64,000 nucleotides of DNA, taken from NCBI RefSeq assembly GCF_047663525.1, contig NC_092589.1, positions 25,727,001 through 25,791,000 of the forward strand. The letters are read 5' to 3'. Positions 49,601 to 61,916 of this stretch are shown here, in pieces (within the stretch, counting starts at the first letter, position 1; each line of letters begins with the position of its first letter). The notes beneath the pieces are model-generated. The model had not been told where the DNA came from, searched no databases, and saw only the letters and a list, made by a program, of their open reading frames with translations. A program made the translations under genes and the position numbers. Origin of the DNA: Anas platyrhynchos (Eukaryota > Chordata > Aves > Anseriformes > Anatidae).

Positions 49601-52600
49601 AAGTTAAGTAAATTTGCTTTTAAGTGCAGATGCTTTAAAAATAGTATGTTCTAAATAAAGCAACTTAAAAATAGTATGTCAGTGATGTTGATGATATAAT
49701 TTTTTTAAACAGCCTCTTTCCATTTTTCCCTGTATACTTTCTCCTTTAAAAAGAAAACACAAATTGGGAAGAAATAAGTAGGTGAAAGTAGCCTTGAAGA
49801 AGTAGGCAAAATCAAGTGATATCATAGCTAAATTTGGCTTGGGAAGTGATAGGTCACCATCTTCGCTGAATTTTAGAGTATATGCTATATTCTGGAATTA
49901 CAGTCTGTCTGTATGTGTCGTTTTCGATTTGAGATCCAACACACCAAGTATGAGACATTTGAGAATAGTGTATAAAGCAGAATGCATCACTTTATGAAAA
50001 CAATAACTTGTGCAAACAAATAAAGCCTGCATGCAGTCTGAGCAGCTAGTAGGAAACAGGTTTTGCACATGTGAATACGATGAGAACATAATGAGATGCA
50101 TCTATGCTGCTTTATAAAAGTTTGGGAATTGTTTTGGATTATATCTATATATATTTTATTTTTATAAAAAAGGTGCTATCAAATTCAACATCACTGAATC
50201 GCATGAGAGAATGGTTGTTAGCCTCATAGCTGTTTTAACCTCCTGTGCTTTGTAGCAATCATCAGTTATCTCCTCTGCTGAAGCTTTATTTCATTTTGCA
50301 GCTAAGCTCCCCTTTGCATCACAAGCAGGGCTGCACAAAAAATAGTATTTTGATTGCCTCCTTCATCTCAATTCAGGGAAAACTCCAGCCTAATGTTTCA
50401 TTTTTTTTTTCTTCTTGTTTCTCTATTTTTTGTTTTTAATTTTTTTTGTTCTGTTTTTAAAGATGTATTTATATGAGCAGAGCCAGTATTTGAAATATTT
50501 TGATTGTTATACTTTACTTTCATCTAGATGAATTGGTTTCTTAAAAAGGAAGCAAATGAAAGGGAAGCAGTGAGTATATTAAAAACTTCAGTATGCTTTT
50601 CCAGTCCAGATGGAAAAATAACACAGTTTTAAGTTATGAAGTTTCAAAGGAAAGGAGCATTAGGACTGCAGAGAGGCATGATGGATGTAAGCAGGGACCT
50701 TTGATATGCCAGAAAGCAATGGTGGTACCAGTGGAGGTGATAACTGCTGGAATGCTGATTTGCTTGCATTTACACATTTCTGTGTGAACAACAGACGTGG
50801 CCAAAGTTACTTTTTCTCTAGCAGTCATGTCTTTCTGGTCTCACTCTAGGGATGGTTTAACAGTCATGAATCAGCAACATGATAACAAGGATTCTGTAAC
50901 TGCCATGGTGCTTAATGTTTAAATTTGTGAGTCATTATTATCAAATAGAGGATACTTATAGGCAACAAATGATTACCTAAAATAAATAATAAATGTTGCT
51001 GTGGATTGAGTATCAACAGATCATACTCATCTCAAAATACAGAAAATTGGTTTATTTGGCTTGAACAGATTGTTAATGAAGTGAGATGTTGATGTGTAAA
51101 ATATCCCAAAGGTGTATTCTGTTGCCATGATTCCCCATGAAACAAAGTTAAGGGGACAGCTTTTATCCCTGTTGCAGGCATGTTGTTGACTTGTGTTTTC
51201 AGGAGCAGTTTTTAGTTACATTTTTACTATGAAATAGTGAAAGACTTGAAAGAGCATCATAGAATGCAGGACAGCTGAAGTTAGCACTGGAATCTTGAAG
51301 GCTCTTCATCTTTTTGAAGCTGGAGACATGAGTGCCATCTGATTGCTTTGCAGAAAACATCATGCAGGGACAGAAGTGGAAAAGGAGACCAATAATTATA
51401 AAAAAATATGTTAGAATCAAAGACATGAAGAAGCACAGGCAATGCAAAACCATGGGGCTGGCATCCAGCTTTATGTTTTGTTCCTGAATTCCAGGCTGTC
51501 TTCTCTGAAGCTATGTGAGCTCTTGCCTGTTTGTGGAATATATATACCTATATAAGAATCCCATAGAGTCATTGGATTCCAGTTTAATTTCTGTTTTATC
51601 AATTTCCAGAGGAAGAGAATGGATGTAGGGATCTTGCAACTAACTGATTATTTTGAAAGAGAACTTGTAATCCATATCATCCAGTCCTCTAGTCTTAGCA
51701 GGACTAACATCAATATGTTTCTACACCACTGTGGAACCTATTTTCTTTATTTCTCTAATCAGCCCTGTAACATTAAGAAAATAATGTTTATGTTCTCTTT
51801 TGTGGCTAAAGTCCAGTATTTGACCTGTGTTCACTGAAGCAGTCTTCACAGCTGTGGGTTGCCTCACTTCTTGCTGTAGGTTGTGTCTGCCTTTAGCATC
51901 CTGAAGGACAAATTGTAATACATTCAGTACATACTATTGTCTTTTCAAGAAGAGTTAGAGAAGTTATCCTTCTGTAGGATTAGTGCTGACTTTCCATCTC
52001 CTTTCCATTTTTTCCCCTATGCCACAATGTGTAGATGCAATATAATTATGCTTCAGAGTTCCCACAATTTTTTCTTCCTTTCATTGAAAAAAAGAAAAAA
52101 AAAAGAGGAAAAAAAGAAAAGGCAATACAAGAAGGAGAATGTCCTGTCCTAAAGATGAGATTCATACACCTGGGATACAGACAGGGTGACTCAGTTTTAC
52201 ACATTTCATCATACACTGTCATGTGCTACTTCATGCTGTGTTCCTGTGTGCTCACCCAGTGTGTGGGAGAACACAGAAACATATTCCAAGCCTCTTGAAT
52301 TCAGGTCAGCAGTGGTTCAGAAAAAGCTAAAAAGCCCTGCCTGTTGACAAAGCCTCTTGCTTGTACAGTTACATCATTTTCAGGTCAGAGTTTGGTGTAT
52401 GTGGTAAGAGCTAGCATGTTTGTAGAACAGCTCATTTGCATACCATTTAGGCACCCACGGATAAGAAATTTGCAGCATGAAGCACAGGGTAGGAGCTTAC
52501 AGGAGGTGATGTGACAGAGGAACAAGTTAAGCTCTGCCACTCTGCCTTTTAAACGGAGATTGAAGAAGATTGGGTAGAGTACATGACGGTGCTCAGCAGT

Positions 52601-52857
52601 CGTAGCCACAAACCATGTCCACAGAGATGCCTGGCAGTGTTTTTGTGCAAGATAACCCAGGTGAGGTGCACCTCCTCCCTCTCTGTATTTACACCGAAAT
52701 AGCCTGGTTATTAGACATCCCGCTGACGGGAAGAAAATCGACACTCAAAGTCTGCCCTCTGTTTTTGAATCAACTTTAGCATCCTTGAGCAGAATGGCTT
52801 ATCAGTCTGTTTTGGGTTGGTAAAAGGGGCTATTTTAGTTGGGATTCAAGCTATCGT

Positions 52858-53120
52858 GTGCCTGGTGGGGGAGGCAAACAGCTCCCAAAGGAAGCTTCAG
52901 CTCCATCCCGGGGGCTGGCGCTGGCCAGCAGCGGGGCCTCGCTTCAGCACCACGGACAGCGCCCGGCCGGAGCGGGGCATGCCCGGGGATGGGGCTCGGG
53001 CGCTCCTCTCCCGGCCTGGAGCGCGGCTCTCCTGCTCGTATCCCCTACACCAGCCCCCTCCGGGCCTCATCAGTCCGCATTTACAGCAATGAAAGCCTCC
53101 CCGTGCCGCTGGTCTTCTCT
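52858..53120. promoter_or_regulatory. KCNH1: GC/CpG-rich islet inside KCNH1 intron 4
   Basis: An isolated block of GC-rich, CpG-containing sequence stands in AT-rich intron. It contains the RE1 element and precedes a candidate alternative first exon. No repeat family is recognised in it. Possible roles are a REST-controlled silencer, an internal promoter, or both. Confidence 0.6.
52943..52963 (+). promoter_or_regulatory. RE1/NRSE (REST-binding) element
   Basis: The left half TTCAGCACC, a 2-base AC spacer and the right half GGACAGCGCC form the canonical 21-bp RE1, with every consensus position matching. REST binds such sites to silence neuronal genes outside neurons and recruits CoREST, HDAC1/2 and LSD1. 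It lies in intron 4 of KCNH1, a neuronal potassium channel gene. Binding is inferred from the sequence. Confidence 0.88.
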
Positions 53121-53197
53121 CTTGGTCCTGCAAAACAGGAGGGAAATGTTGCGGTGGTTGCGTGGAAGTTTGGTGAAAGCCAAACTTTTGGGGCAAT
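53089..53197 (+). CDS. KCNH1: Candidate alternative first exon of KCNH1 (PAS-less isoform)
   Basis: An AUG at 53089, with G at -3, opens 36 codons beginning MKASPCRWSSLLVLQNRR and ending ...KAKLLGQ. They are followed by one base and a consensus GTAAGT donor at 53198. The phase is that required by exon 5, so the product would continue [15 protein letters not shown] with S1 onward. It would lack the PAS domain encoded by exons 1-4. KCNH2 has a known counterpart (ERG1b) made from an internal promoter. The frame is open upstream to a GTG at 52858. No similarity to a known protein is recognised, and phase agreement alone has a one-in-three chance. Confidence 0.25.
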
Positions 53198-53241
53198 GTA
53201 AGTTGCTGTATATGGCTTGTGCTTCACAAAGGCTGTTCTGA

Positions 53242-53249
53242 TTACGTCA
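53242..53249 (+). promoter_or_regulatory. CRE-type site near the RE1
   Basis: TTACGTCA (TGACGTAA on the other strand) is a CREB/PAR-bZIP type element. It lies 279 bases after the RE1 and 45 bases after the candidate donor. Confidence 0.35.
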
Positions 53250-55032
53250 CCTGAAGATCATCCCGCCCGATCCATTCCTTTAACCTCTGCCACCTTTAAT
53301 GAGAACATGGTAAGGCATTCGTGCTTCAGCCTATCAGTGGTGGTTGGATTTCTTCACGTATTATGAAGAATACTGTTTATAAGTCTATCTATTACATAGA
53401 AATAAATAAAATCTACCACCTTCTATGGAAATGTATGTGAAATTAAAGTGCTTTGGGTCAGGTTTACAACAGATACAGACTGACCTCAGTTGAGGTTCTG
53501 CCATGTTGATTTGTTTCTTTGAGAAATACTGCTTCACAGTAGGTAATCTTATATGGGTTTACCAGGAAAACTTGGCTTACTGGGTAGAAATCACACAATC
53601 TACTTGTTGCTGAATATTGCCAAAAAGAGTGAGCTAATTTTATTCAACTTGGCTATTAAATTACTCGTGCCAGACTTCCTTTAAAATATGCTTTAAGATC
53701 TAAGAAAATGTTCAATTGTGTTCTTGATTTTAGAGAGGTATGATTGAAATTATTCTTGCTTTTAATAAATGCATTGTGTGGAATATGTTTAAAGGAGAAA
53801 ATGCTAACATCTCTTTTCAGGTATGGTCTGGAAGACCTTATTCAATAGCCAGTTCAGGCAATTTGTTAATTTTTTGTGTTCACCTCTCAAATTACCAAAT
53901 ATGCTTCTGCAACCTCCATCACAGATGTCAAGCAAGGATACGTTCAATGTACTGGATGGTATTTTAACCGCCCATGTTCCTTTACTCGTCATGGACCATT
54001 GCAGGCTAAGCTCCAGACTGGTCTTTAAAAACAGTCACTGCTAATAGTATTGTATCTTTTGGTGATGAAATTATAATGTAGGGAGAACTTTTTCCAGAAG
54101 CAGGATCTCATTAAGAACTGAGTCTGCAAAGTGCTGAACATCCTCAGTTGGAGTAGGAGGTGAGACTGCTCAACAGTTCCAGGTGGTGCTAGCATTTTTC
54201 AAGACTGGGACCAAATGCACTGATATTTTCCTTTCAGACTACCAAAAATATTCAGACATATACTCTGCCTGACTCTTTTTGTTATGCCAAAGCACTACAC
54301 ATAAAGGTTATAGTTAAAACTAGTTCATGTGACTGTCATTCAAGCCTTCTGCTTTGAAGGGTATTTGAAATGACTGTGAAAGTATTCTGAATTAAAATTC
54401 ACCATTTGAATTCTCTGCAAGAACTTGCTAAATGTTTTATTAGGGTTTGAGAAAATCTATTTGTGTATTTTCCCCTTTTGTTTACAGAGGATAAAATTAA
54501 TGATTTTGTTTGTTTCACTTTGTCTGCTCTGCTTTTTATAATGTTATGTATTTTGCTTTGCTTTTGCCAGAACTACGCTCAGTACATCTGAGGCCAGATT
54601 CACTTCTGTTACAGGCAGCTGTAATTTTCATTGTGCCTGATTCTATTCCTATATCTTTATTAGTCTGGAGAGTCTTCTGCAGGGTTGTGAGATCCAAATC
54701 TGGCCATTGAATTTAATAGAAGATTATTGTGAAGTGGACATTTATCCTTACAAAAGATGCAGTTTGTGTAACAGCACTCTTGTAGAGCCATTGAATACAA
54801 AGTCACTGCAGTCATTGTGGGTTTTATTACTTTACTATCCTGCCACCTTTTTTGTGTCTTGCTTTTACCTCATACATGGTTAAATTATACTCCCTTGTGG
54901 TCAATACTAACACAGATTACTCATTTTTAATTTTAACTTTTTTTTTTTTTTTTAAAGATAAACTTTATGTGATACACTTCCGGATTTTTTTTTTTTTTTT
55001 GTAATGTGTATAATCTTGTATGTTTTTTTGAG

Positions 55033-55151
55033 GTTGGGGAAAGTTTGCTCGCTTGACCCGTGCCCTCACAAGCAGCCGAGGAGTGCTTCAGCAGCTTGCT
55101 CCGAGCGTGCAGAAAGGAGAGAACGTTCACAAGCATTCACGACTTGCTGAG
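55033..55151 (+). CDS. KCNH1: KCNH1 exon 5 (calmodulin-binding linker)
   Basis: A 119-nt exon encoding [35 protein letters not shown] and SRLAE, the basic amphipathic linker between PAC and S1. In mammalian EAG1 this stretch contains the N-terminal calmodulin-binding site. The acceptor is tttttttgag (ending at 55032), with an uncommon G at -3, preceded by two long T tracts (about 54938-54953 and 54985-55000). The donor is GAG|GTAATG. The exon starts in phase 1 and ends on a codon boundary. Confidence 0.97.
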
Positions 55152-57703
55152 GTAATGCTTCCTTTTTCCAAGAAACAGCAAAGAAAGGTGCTTAGCTTTT
55201 GTGGGTATGCTGTCTCCAAATGAGCTGAACACACTCTGTCCCTCTTGCCCTGGGATTCTGAAGCCTGGTGGCAGGCACAAGAGCTCAGCAGTATGTCATG
55301 TGCTGTGAAATGTCTGCTGTGACGGTGGAATGGAAACTGGTGTTTAGAAGAGACTTAATGAAACCTAACTGCTGTTTTGGCTTCTGTATCTCAACAAAAT
55401 CTTACAATGGCATTATTATTAAAATAATACATTTTCTTTATTTTCCTTTCTTCTGAAGGTCTCAGTGCTAGTAGGATCTTGAACTATTTGCTTGTTTAAA
55501 ATTGAGGTGAGAAAAACTAAGACTAGCACAGAAAGAAATTCTGGAGAATCATTGACACAGTTGTTCTCTGCAGTCATATGTGTATAGTTCTCTTTTAGTA
55601 GGATGCCAATGTGCTTTACAAATTGGTTAAAAGTGTTTAAGGTACTGCTTTTGTGGGCAGAACAGCTATAAGGTGACACAAGCAATACTGCAGACAACAG
55701 AAAAATGAAATTTTGTAGTTCAAGTAGACTCTGAAAGTTTTGTGAAAAGCTCAAGGCAGAAAAGAGGCTTCTTGATTGAAGTACCAGGGTTTTAGGGCTT
55801 TCGCCACGAGGGGGAGAGACTGTCCTGAATTTCCTGTAGCTGTTTCTAGGACCAGTAGCAGGGTCTTCCTGGTGTAAAAAAAAAAAAGAAGATTGGGGAA
55901 AGTCTTGTTGTGGTGTTAATGACAGTATGACCAATACAACATGGCATTCCTGTATCACCTATTGCTGTCAATGCCATGGCAGCAGCTGTGATTCTTGACC
56001 ATAATTCTTAGTCTTTCTTTGTAGCTGGTGATGAAAGCCATTGACGGGCTCCATGAGTCTACATATAGTCAGTACTCCTTAAGTTTGTCTTGTGTATGAT
56101 TTGGTTTCTATGCAAAACATACAGCTCCTGCTCAAGCCTGCATTATTATCACACTGTGACCATGAAATTCCCATGGACAGGAGCTTACCCGTTCTGTATT
56201 TAATACAGATGCACTCCAGAGTGGAAATCTGATTTCTGTTGTGTGCATTTTTGCAGAAAATAGCTTAGATTGTGCTAGCACAGGGGAGGGGCAGACATTC
56301 ACGTGGGCACCATGCTGTAGGAATACCATGTGATTATCACATTTCCACCCTTAGATTGTTCTAGTGTACTAGAATTTGGGACATTCTCCCTCATAATCTA
56401 ACTCAAGATTTAGCAGTAAATAATCCTTTCTCTTTAGATGTTTGCCCTTGAATTTTAGTTCATGCTAAAATTTAGGCAGTAGAATATATATAAGGCAGAG
56501 AATCTGAGGTTATTCTGTTTGGCTCTTTGAATCTCAGTCAGGCTATGTTGCTGAAACATCTTGCTGGCTGATATGTTAAACAAGACTTTGCACGTATTCT
56601 AACTGGCACAGTCAGTGGATTCATTACAAATAATAAAGGGCAAGTGTACAGTTTACGTGTCTGAAATGAGTTTCTGTAATTGCTGACTGAATATTGCAGT
56701 CGTTATTTTAAAAAGAACATTAGCCCCAGCTGTGATGTTAGGCACCTTGTAGTATATCTTCTGTAATTCCACTAAAGTCAATAGAATGGCACTAGAGAAA
56801 AGCAGAGTGCAGATAATCACACAGACAAGCACACTTTTCTTCCTGAGAAGACAAGGGTTGGCAGGCTTCTTATTCTACAAAGCTCTCCCCATAATACTGA
56901 ACGTGGGATCTCTAACTGTTCCCCACTGTATTTTCAAATCTCTTATTTTTTTCCTTCATTTCTGCAGTGGCCTATTTTAAATTTTTAAGCTCAAATGAGT
57001 GTGCATCCTATTTCTTTTATCTATTTACTATGGCATTTCACATACATCTTCCCTTTGCTTGGAAAATTTATTGGAAAATTATTAGTGTTAATCCATTATT
57101 ACTTATATTTTTGCAGAGCTGAGGAGCCAGTTGTGTCCTAGAATCTGAATGGGGCAAGGTGTTGTACAAACACAAAACACAAGCCTGCCATGAGGGCTTA
57201 CAATTTATGTTACTGTTTATGATTAATTAGTTTTAAAAAGGGATTATTGAAAAACAGCTTTGTTTTATCCACAGGCCATGGATAATACAAGCAGTGACTG
57301 TTAAGCTTCAGTCACTGTTTTTTGGCAGGGTGTGTAGATTTGTCTAGCATGACTTGCCTATTAGCAATCATGTAAAAAACTGCTTAAATTTATTATGCAA
57401 TTACTGCAGGGGTGTTAGGTATCTCTGAGAGTCCATTTTGCAATGAGAATACAAAGTAGTTAATATGTTTTGGTGACTTTATTACTAAGGAACTAATTGT
57501 AGGAACCAATGTTTCTTGGTCATTGTAGAGTGTGTGTGACCTCTGCATCCATGGTATTAGCTGATATATTCTGTACACTTACCAGGAAGCTCTGGGTAAA
57601 CAAGATTGTGCCATAATTTTAAAAATGTAGTAGTTATGAGGAATAAAAGCAGAAAAATTATAGTGGTGCTTAGCAGCATTGCCTAATCAAGAATTTTCTG
57701 CCC

Positions 57704-57727
57704 TTTTTTTTTTTTTTTTTTTTTTTT
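57704..57727. repeat. T24 homopolymer
   Basis: Twenty-four consecutive T within KCNH1 intron 5. Confidence 0.9.
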
Positions 57728-60700
57728 GTAAACCCTGTTTACCAGGGACTTATAACTGCCATTAGTATCTACTTCAAGTAGAGACTTAGCATCTAGCTCT
57801 TGGCTTGGGAGCAATTTGTGTGGGTGCCTGTAAGAACAAAAGCAAGGGAGAATTAGACAGAGCAAACATGCAGTTGCAAATGCAGAAAGGGGGAGGTTAA
57901 GCTGAAAATGAATGATTGTTTTTTCCCCAGTCATGCAGTCTTAAAAATAAATCATTGTAACCACTTGTTGATGCACTTTTGTAAGTCCTGACTGGTGGTA
58001 TATTCACTGTTTTTTAACAAATCTAGGATAAATGTGTTTTATGTTAATAAAGAAAGAAAGAACACAGACTTGTGAAACCACTGTTGAAATTTGTTATTTC
58101 TGCTTTTGAAGTAATATTCTTTGGCTTTAAAGAACGATTAAAACATCATGCATCATTACCGCAAATAATAAATGCAGATAATGTGACTGTAGTCGCTGAT
58201 GAATCATAAGTAATTGGAATACTTCCATTAATAACTTTCTGAAACAAGTATTTATTTTTTTTTTACTGTGCAATGGAGAAAAATGCTCCTAAACCAGGGC
58301 TGTTTCAGTTATTTAGCAAATGATATTAATGAAATATTTGCTTATTGCACATGGGTGGAGGCTCAGCATGTTGGTTTGTATAGTTGCTTACATTTTCTTC
58401 ATAATTACTTTCATATTTCTCTTGTTGTTACCTCTTTAGGAAGTATCTTTACAAGCAGTTTGAATCTAGTTGGTTTATGTGGGTGGTGAACCACACACGA
58501 CTGCTTCAGCAAATACTGTTTTGGGTTGGCACTATTCTCCCTAGAGGCTGGAGTACAGCGAAAGTGGTTTGGAGTAGGGCAGCAGGTACAGAATCACAGA
58601 GTACTTCTCTTTGCATCTACCCAGCTTTGCTGTATAGTGCAGAGAGAGTGGGAGAGTGGAGTTTATAGCTTATAGTCTCCAGGTGACCCAGTGGTGGTGT
58701 GTGTGTCTGAAAGGATGGTGAATAAGTAGCCTGTGTGTGGCCCTTGGTGTGACACGTGGGGAAAAGTGCTCTCCCAACTTGAGTGCAGCAACCTAAGAAC
58801 TATGATGTAGAGTTTTAGCCCTAGGCTCCGTGGAGCTTCTTCCATTATTTTGTGTAGCACTGAGCTCTCTTGTAGTATTTAATGCTAAAAACACACACTT
58901 GTTCTCTGAGGCAATTAAGTTTCATTAGAGGGGATTTTTCCCCTTCCTTCAATTAAAAGAATAATTTGGCGACTTTGAAAGATCTTGGCTGGCAGTTCTG
59001 GAGGATGCAAGACCTTTGCTAATCTGTTAAGCAAGTTGCCTTTGAAGGCAGAGGTAGTGTGCTGGGGCCAGCACCCTTCTTCCATCTCAGGCAGTAAAAT
59101 GATAATTCATCTGTTTGGCAATTCCAGCAAGATGTTGGAGTGGTTTCATGTGTGCATTAGTGATGTAGTGAAAGGGAGCCAGGGCTAGAATTCGTCACCC
59201 CAACCACCGGAACAAAAGGCTGAAGACACCCTGGGCTTTCTGCAGGCGAATTTCTCCACCTTGCAGCTGATTGTCACGTCTGTGTCATTCCTTGATTCCT
59301 GCCCTCCCCTTGCTCTTCCCTTTGAGATCCATATGCACATTGCTGGTGCACGTCCTTCCATTGGAGACAGGGAAAAGCCATTGCCCCCAATTCATTTTAA
59401 ATAGATGCTGGTAGAGTGAAAGCTCAAAAGATTTATTAATAAATCTAGCCATTCAGATAGTTTGGAGTACATTTACATTCTAAATAAAAATGTAAGGAGA
59501 CATTGATACTTTTACTTTCCTGTGCTGTAGCCTTTTGGATCTCCAACAAGCTAGTGGAGAGTGCTTTCTACTTGGTGATGACATTTTAAAACACTGAGCA
59601 GCAAATTCGTTTATTTTCCTAATGATTTGAAATGAGAAGTTTGTTTCTCTCTGCACGCAGTTCAGTTTTACATCCATGCAGTTCCACTGGCTTTACTGGC
59701 ATTCTTTGTGATTTACAGCAAAATAACTGACTCCATAATTAAGCTCCTTCTTTATTGCCAAAGAGAGATTGTTCTTGCCATTGGTTCTATTATTCAGATA
59801 TATGGGAATCCATTAGTACATTTTACAGTAGCTTTAGTATGGAGGACGTAAAATCTCCACAAGTTCTTGGAGTGGAAAGAGGCTGGAGGTGGCCAAAATG
59901 GGATGCATTATACAATTGTTAGTTAAGAATTTAAATGTGTGTGTGTAACAAACAATCTGAAGACAAGGATTTACAATGTGATTTTTTTTCAGTGTTTTGT
60001 GGTTGAGCTTCCTGTACCGATTGGAATCCTTATCAAAATGTTTGACTTTTTCACATAAGTATCAGTGAGACCAAAAAAATCAGCTCTAGGAGTCATCTGA
60101 TGGCAAAAGAAGAAATCATGTTTCATCCTATATTTAAGGGGTGATAAAATGTTACTACATGATTGAAAGTATTTGGTTTTGCTGATCAGTTATTTCAGTG
60201 AGTGAATATGTCTCAGTGGATTGCAGGATTGGGGTCTTACGTTAGAGCTGCTGTTTGTGCACAGAAGCTCAGAGCTTTCCAGCTGATCCAGGTATAGCTG
60301 CAGTGTTCAAAAGGGAGGGCAGGAGGTATTTGAAATACTGATATTGGGCTAGAAAAGGCATTCTAACATCTGTAGCTGGGACTGCAAACAAGCCCTGAAG
60401 GGAACACGTGCCCTGAGTACTCATACCAGCACGGTACACAACACATGCCTCTTGCAGTCACTACCAGCAACTTCTGGGGACTGTGTTGGCTGGCCAGTGC
60501 CTCCTGCAGGAAAGAGACTGCTTCAGTCTGGTGCTTGCTTTCAGCTCCTCACACCACAAGCCAACATTTGTTTCTAGAATGGAGAACCTGAGTGAATCAG
60601 GTTTGGGACTGGCAGACCACTTAATGCTGCAGTGGCCATGTCCGAGTCCTAGTATTGTCTGCAGGGGTTCTACTTAGGGGGAAGTGTTTCATTCCCCTAT

Positions 60701-61082
60701 TTGCTGTGATTCTAGAAATTTAGCAAAGCAAACTTAAGGGTTTTTGTTTGTTTGTTTTTATTTTTTAAGTGTTGATGCCCTTAAGCTAATCTGCAGTTCT
60801 ATCTGAGCAGGCCATGCTATTTCTCTTCTGGAGAACACAATGGACGTAAAGTCAGCAGGCTTGTTTTGTGCCTTGCAGCTCTCATAGTCATTTACGCATG
60901 TGCAAGGGACTGTGATCTGACAGTGTCTGACCCCTGTTGTGCACAAGAGTAACTGATTATGTGAGGTTCAAAGCAGCAGGGAGCCTGATCTGAGGCTGTT
61001 TTGTCCAAATAGGACTCTTGTAGCTGATTGTTTTCTTTTTTGTCCCTTTTGGCTTAGTCTGTTGGAAAAAAGCCTACCAGTT

Positions 61083-61106
61083 CACACACACACACACACA
61101 CACACA
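61083..61106. repeat. (CA)n microsatellite
   Basis: About twelve CA units in KCNH1 intron 5. Confidence 0.95.
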
Positions 61107-61916
61107 AAAAGTACCCAGAAAAGCCCGCAGGTAAAAATCTGTGTCAAAATAATTGATGTTAAAGATGCTGAGATACGAACATGAAAAGAAGACATCCTCC
61201 TATTATAGGTATGCTCTCTGATCTTTTCCCAGAGAAAGTGGCTGCTTAATTTCCACATCTGCTTCCTCTTGCTCTGAACTACAATGTAAATAAATGTGAA
61301 ATGCTTCTAAATATTTCTCCCAGGTTCTGTGAGTTTGACATGAGGAAACAAATCTCATTTGAGCCATTCTCCATCTTCCTTTCTATTTTCACCTGTAACT
61401 CATCCAGTAGAAATTTCAGTTTATTGAGGCTAGTGATAGTCATCCATGAACTATAGTCCTGCACAGCTCGGAGAAGAGGAACAACGGCCTGTGCATTTGT
61501 GATGGGTTGTAGTGCAGGGCTTGTTTGCAGATACAGTATAGATACAGTATAGGGAAGAGTTAAATGACCAGCATTGAGAAGCAATGTCCATGTGCTGGAC
61601 TGGACGTCAGATGTTGTGGTCTTCTTCCTGGTTTTGCCATTGATTCCTGTTTGCAATCGCCTTCCTTCCCATCATTTATCTGTCTCGTCTATTTAGACTG
61701 CGGAAGGAGCTGTCTCTTCTCTGTATGTCTTGGACGCTCAGCACATTAGGCATAGTCCAAAAATAATTAATGACATTAGAAGAAATAGGTTGCTGATTTG
61801 TGTAACAGAATACTTATCCTGACCATTTGCTAATTTTCAAAGAGGCTAATGAGTACGTCTTTTTTATCAACTGAGCTCAAGATTCTGAAATGTAAAAATT
61901 AACATTAAAAAATTAA

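Noticed and set aside
55804-55817. CCACGAGGGGGAG as a CTCF site
   Set aside because: It lacks the C of the GGC core and is isolated in intron; too weak to list.
55419-55958. 179-codon open frame, minus strand, KCNH1 intron 5
   Set aside because: Starts at GTG, overlaps ordinary intron, and shows no family resemblance.
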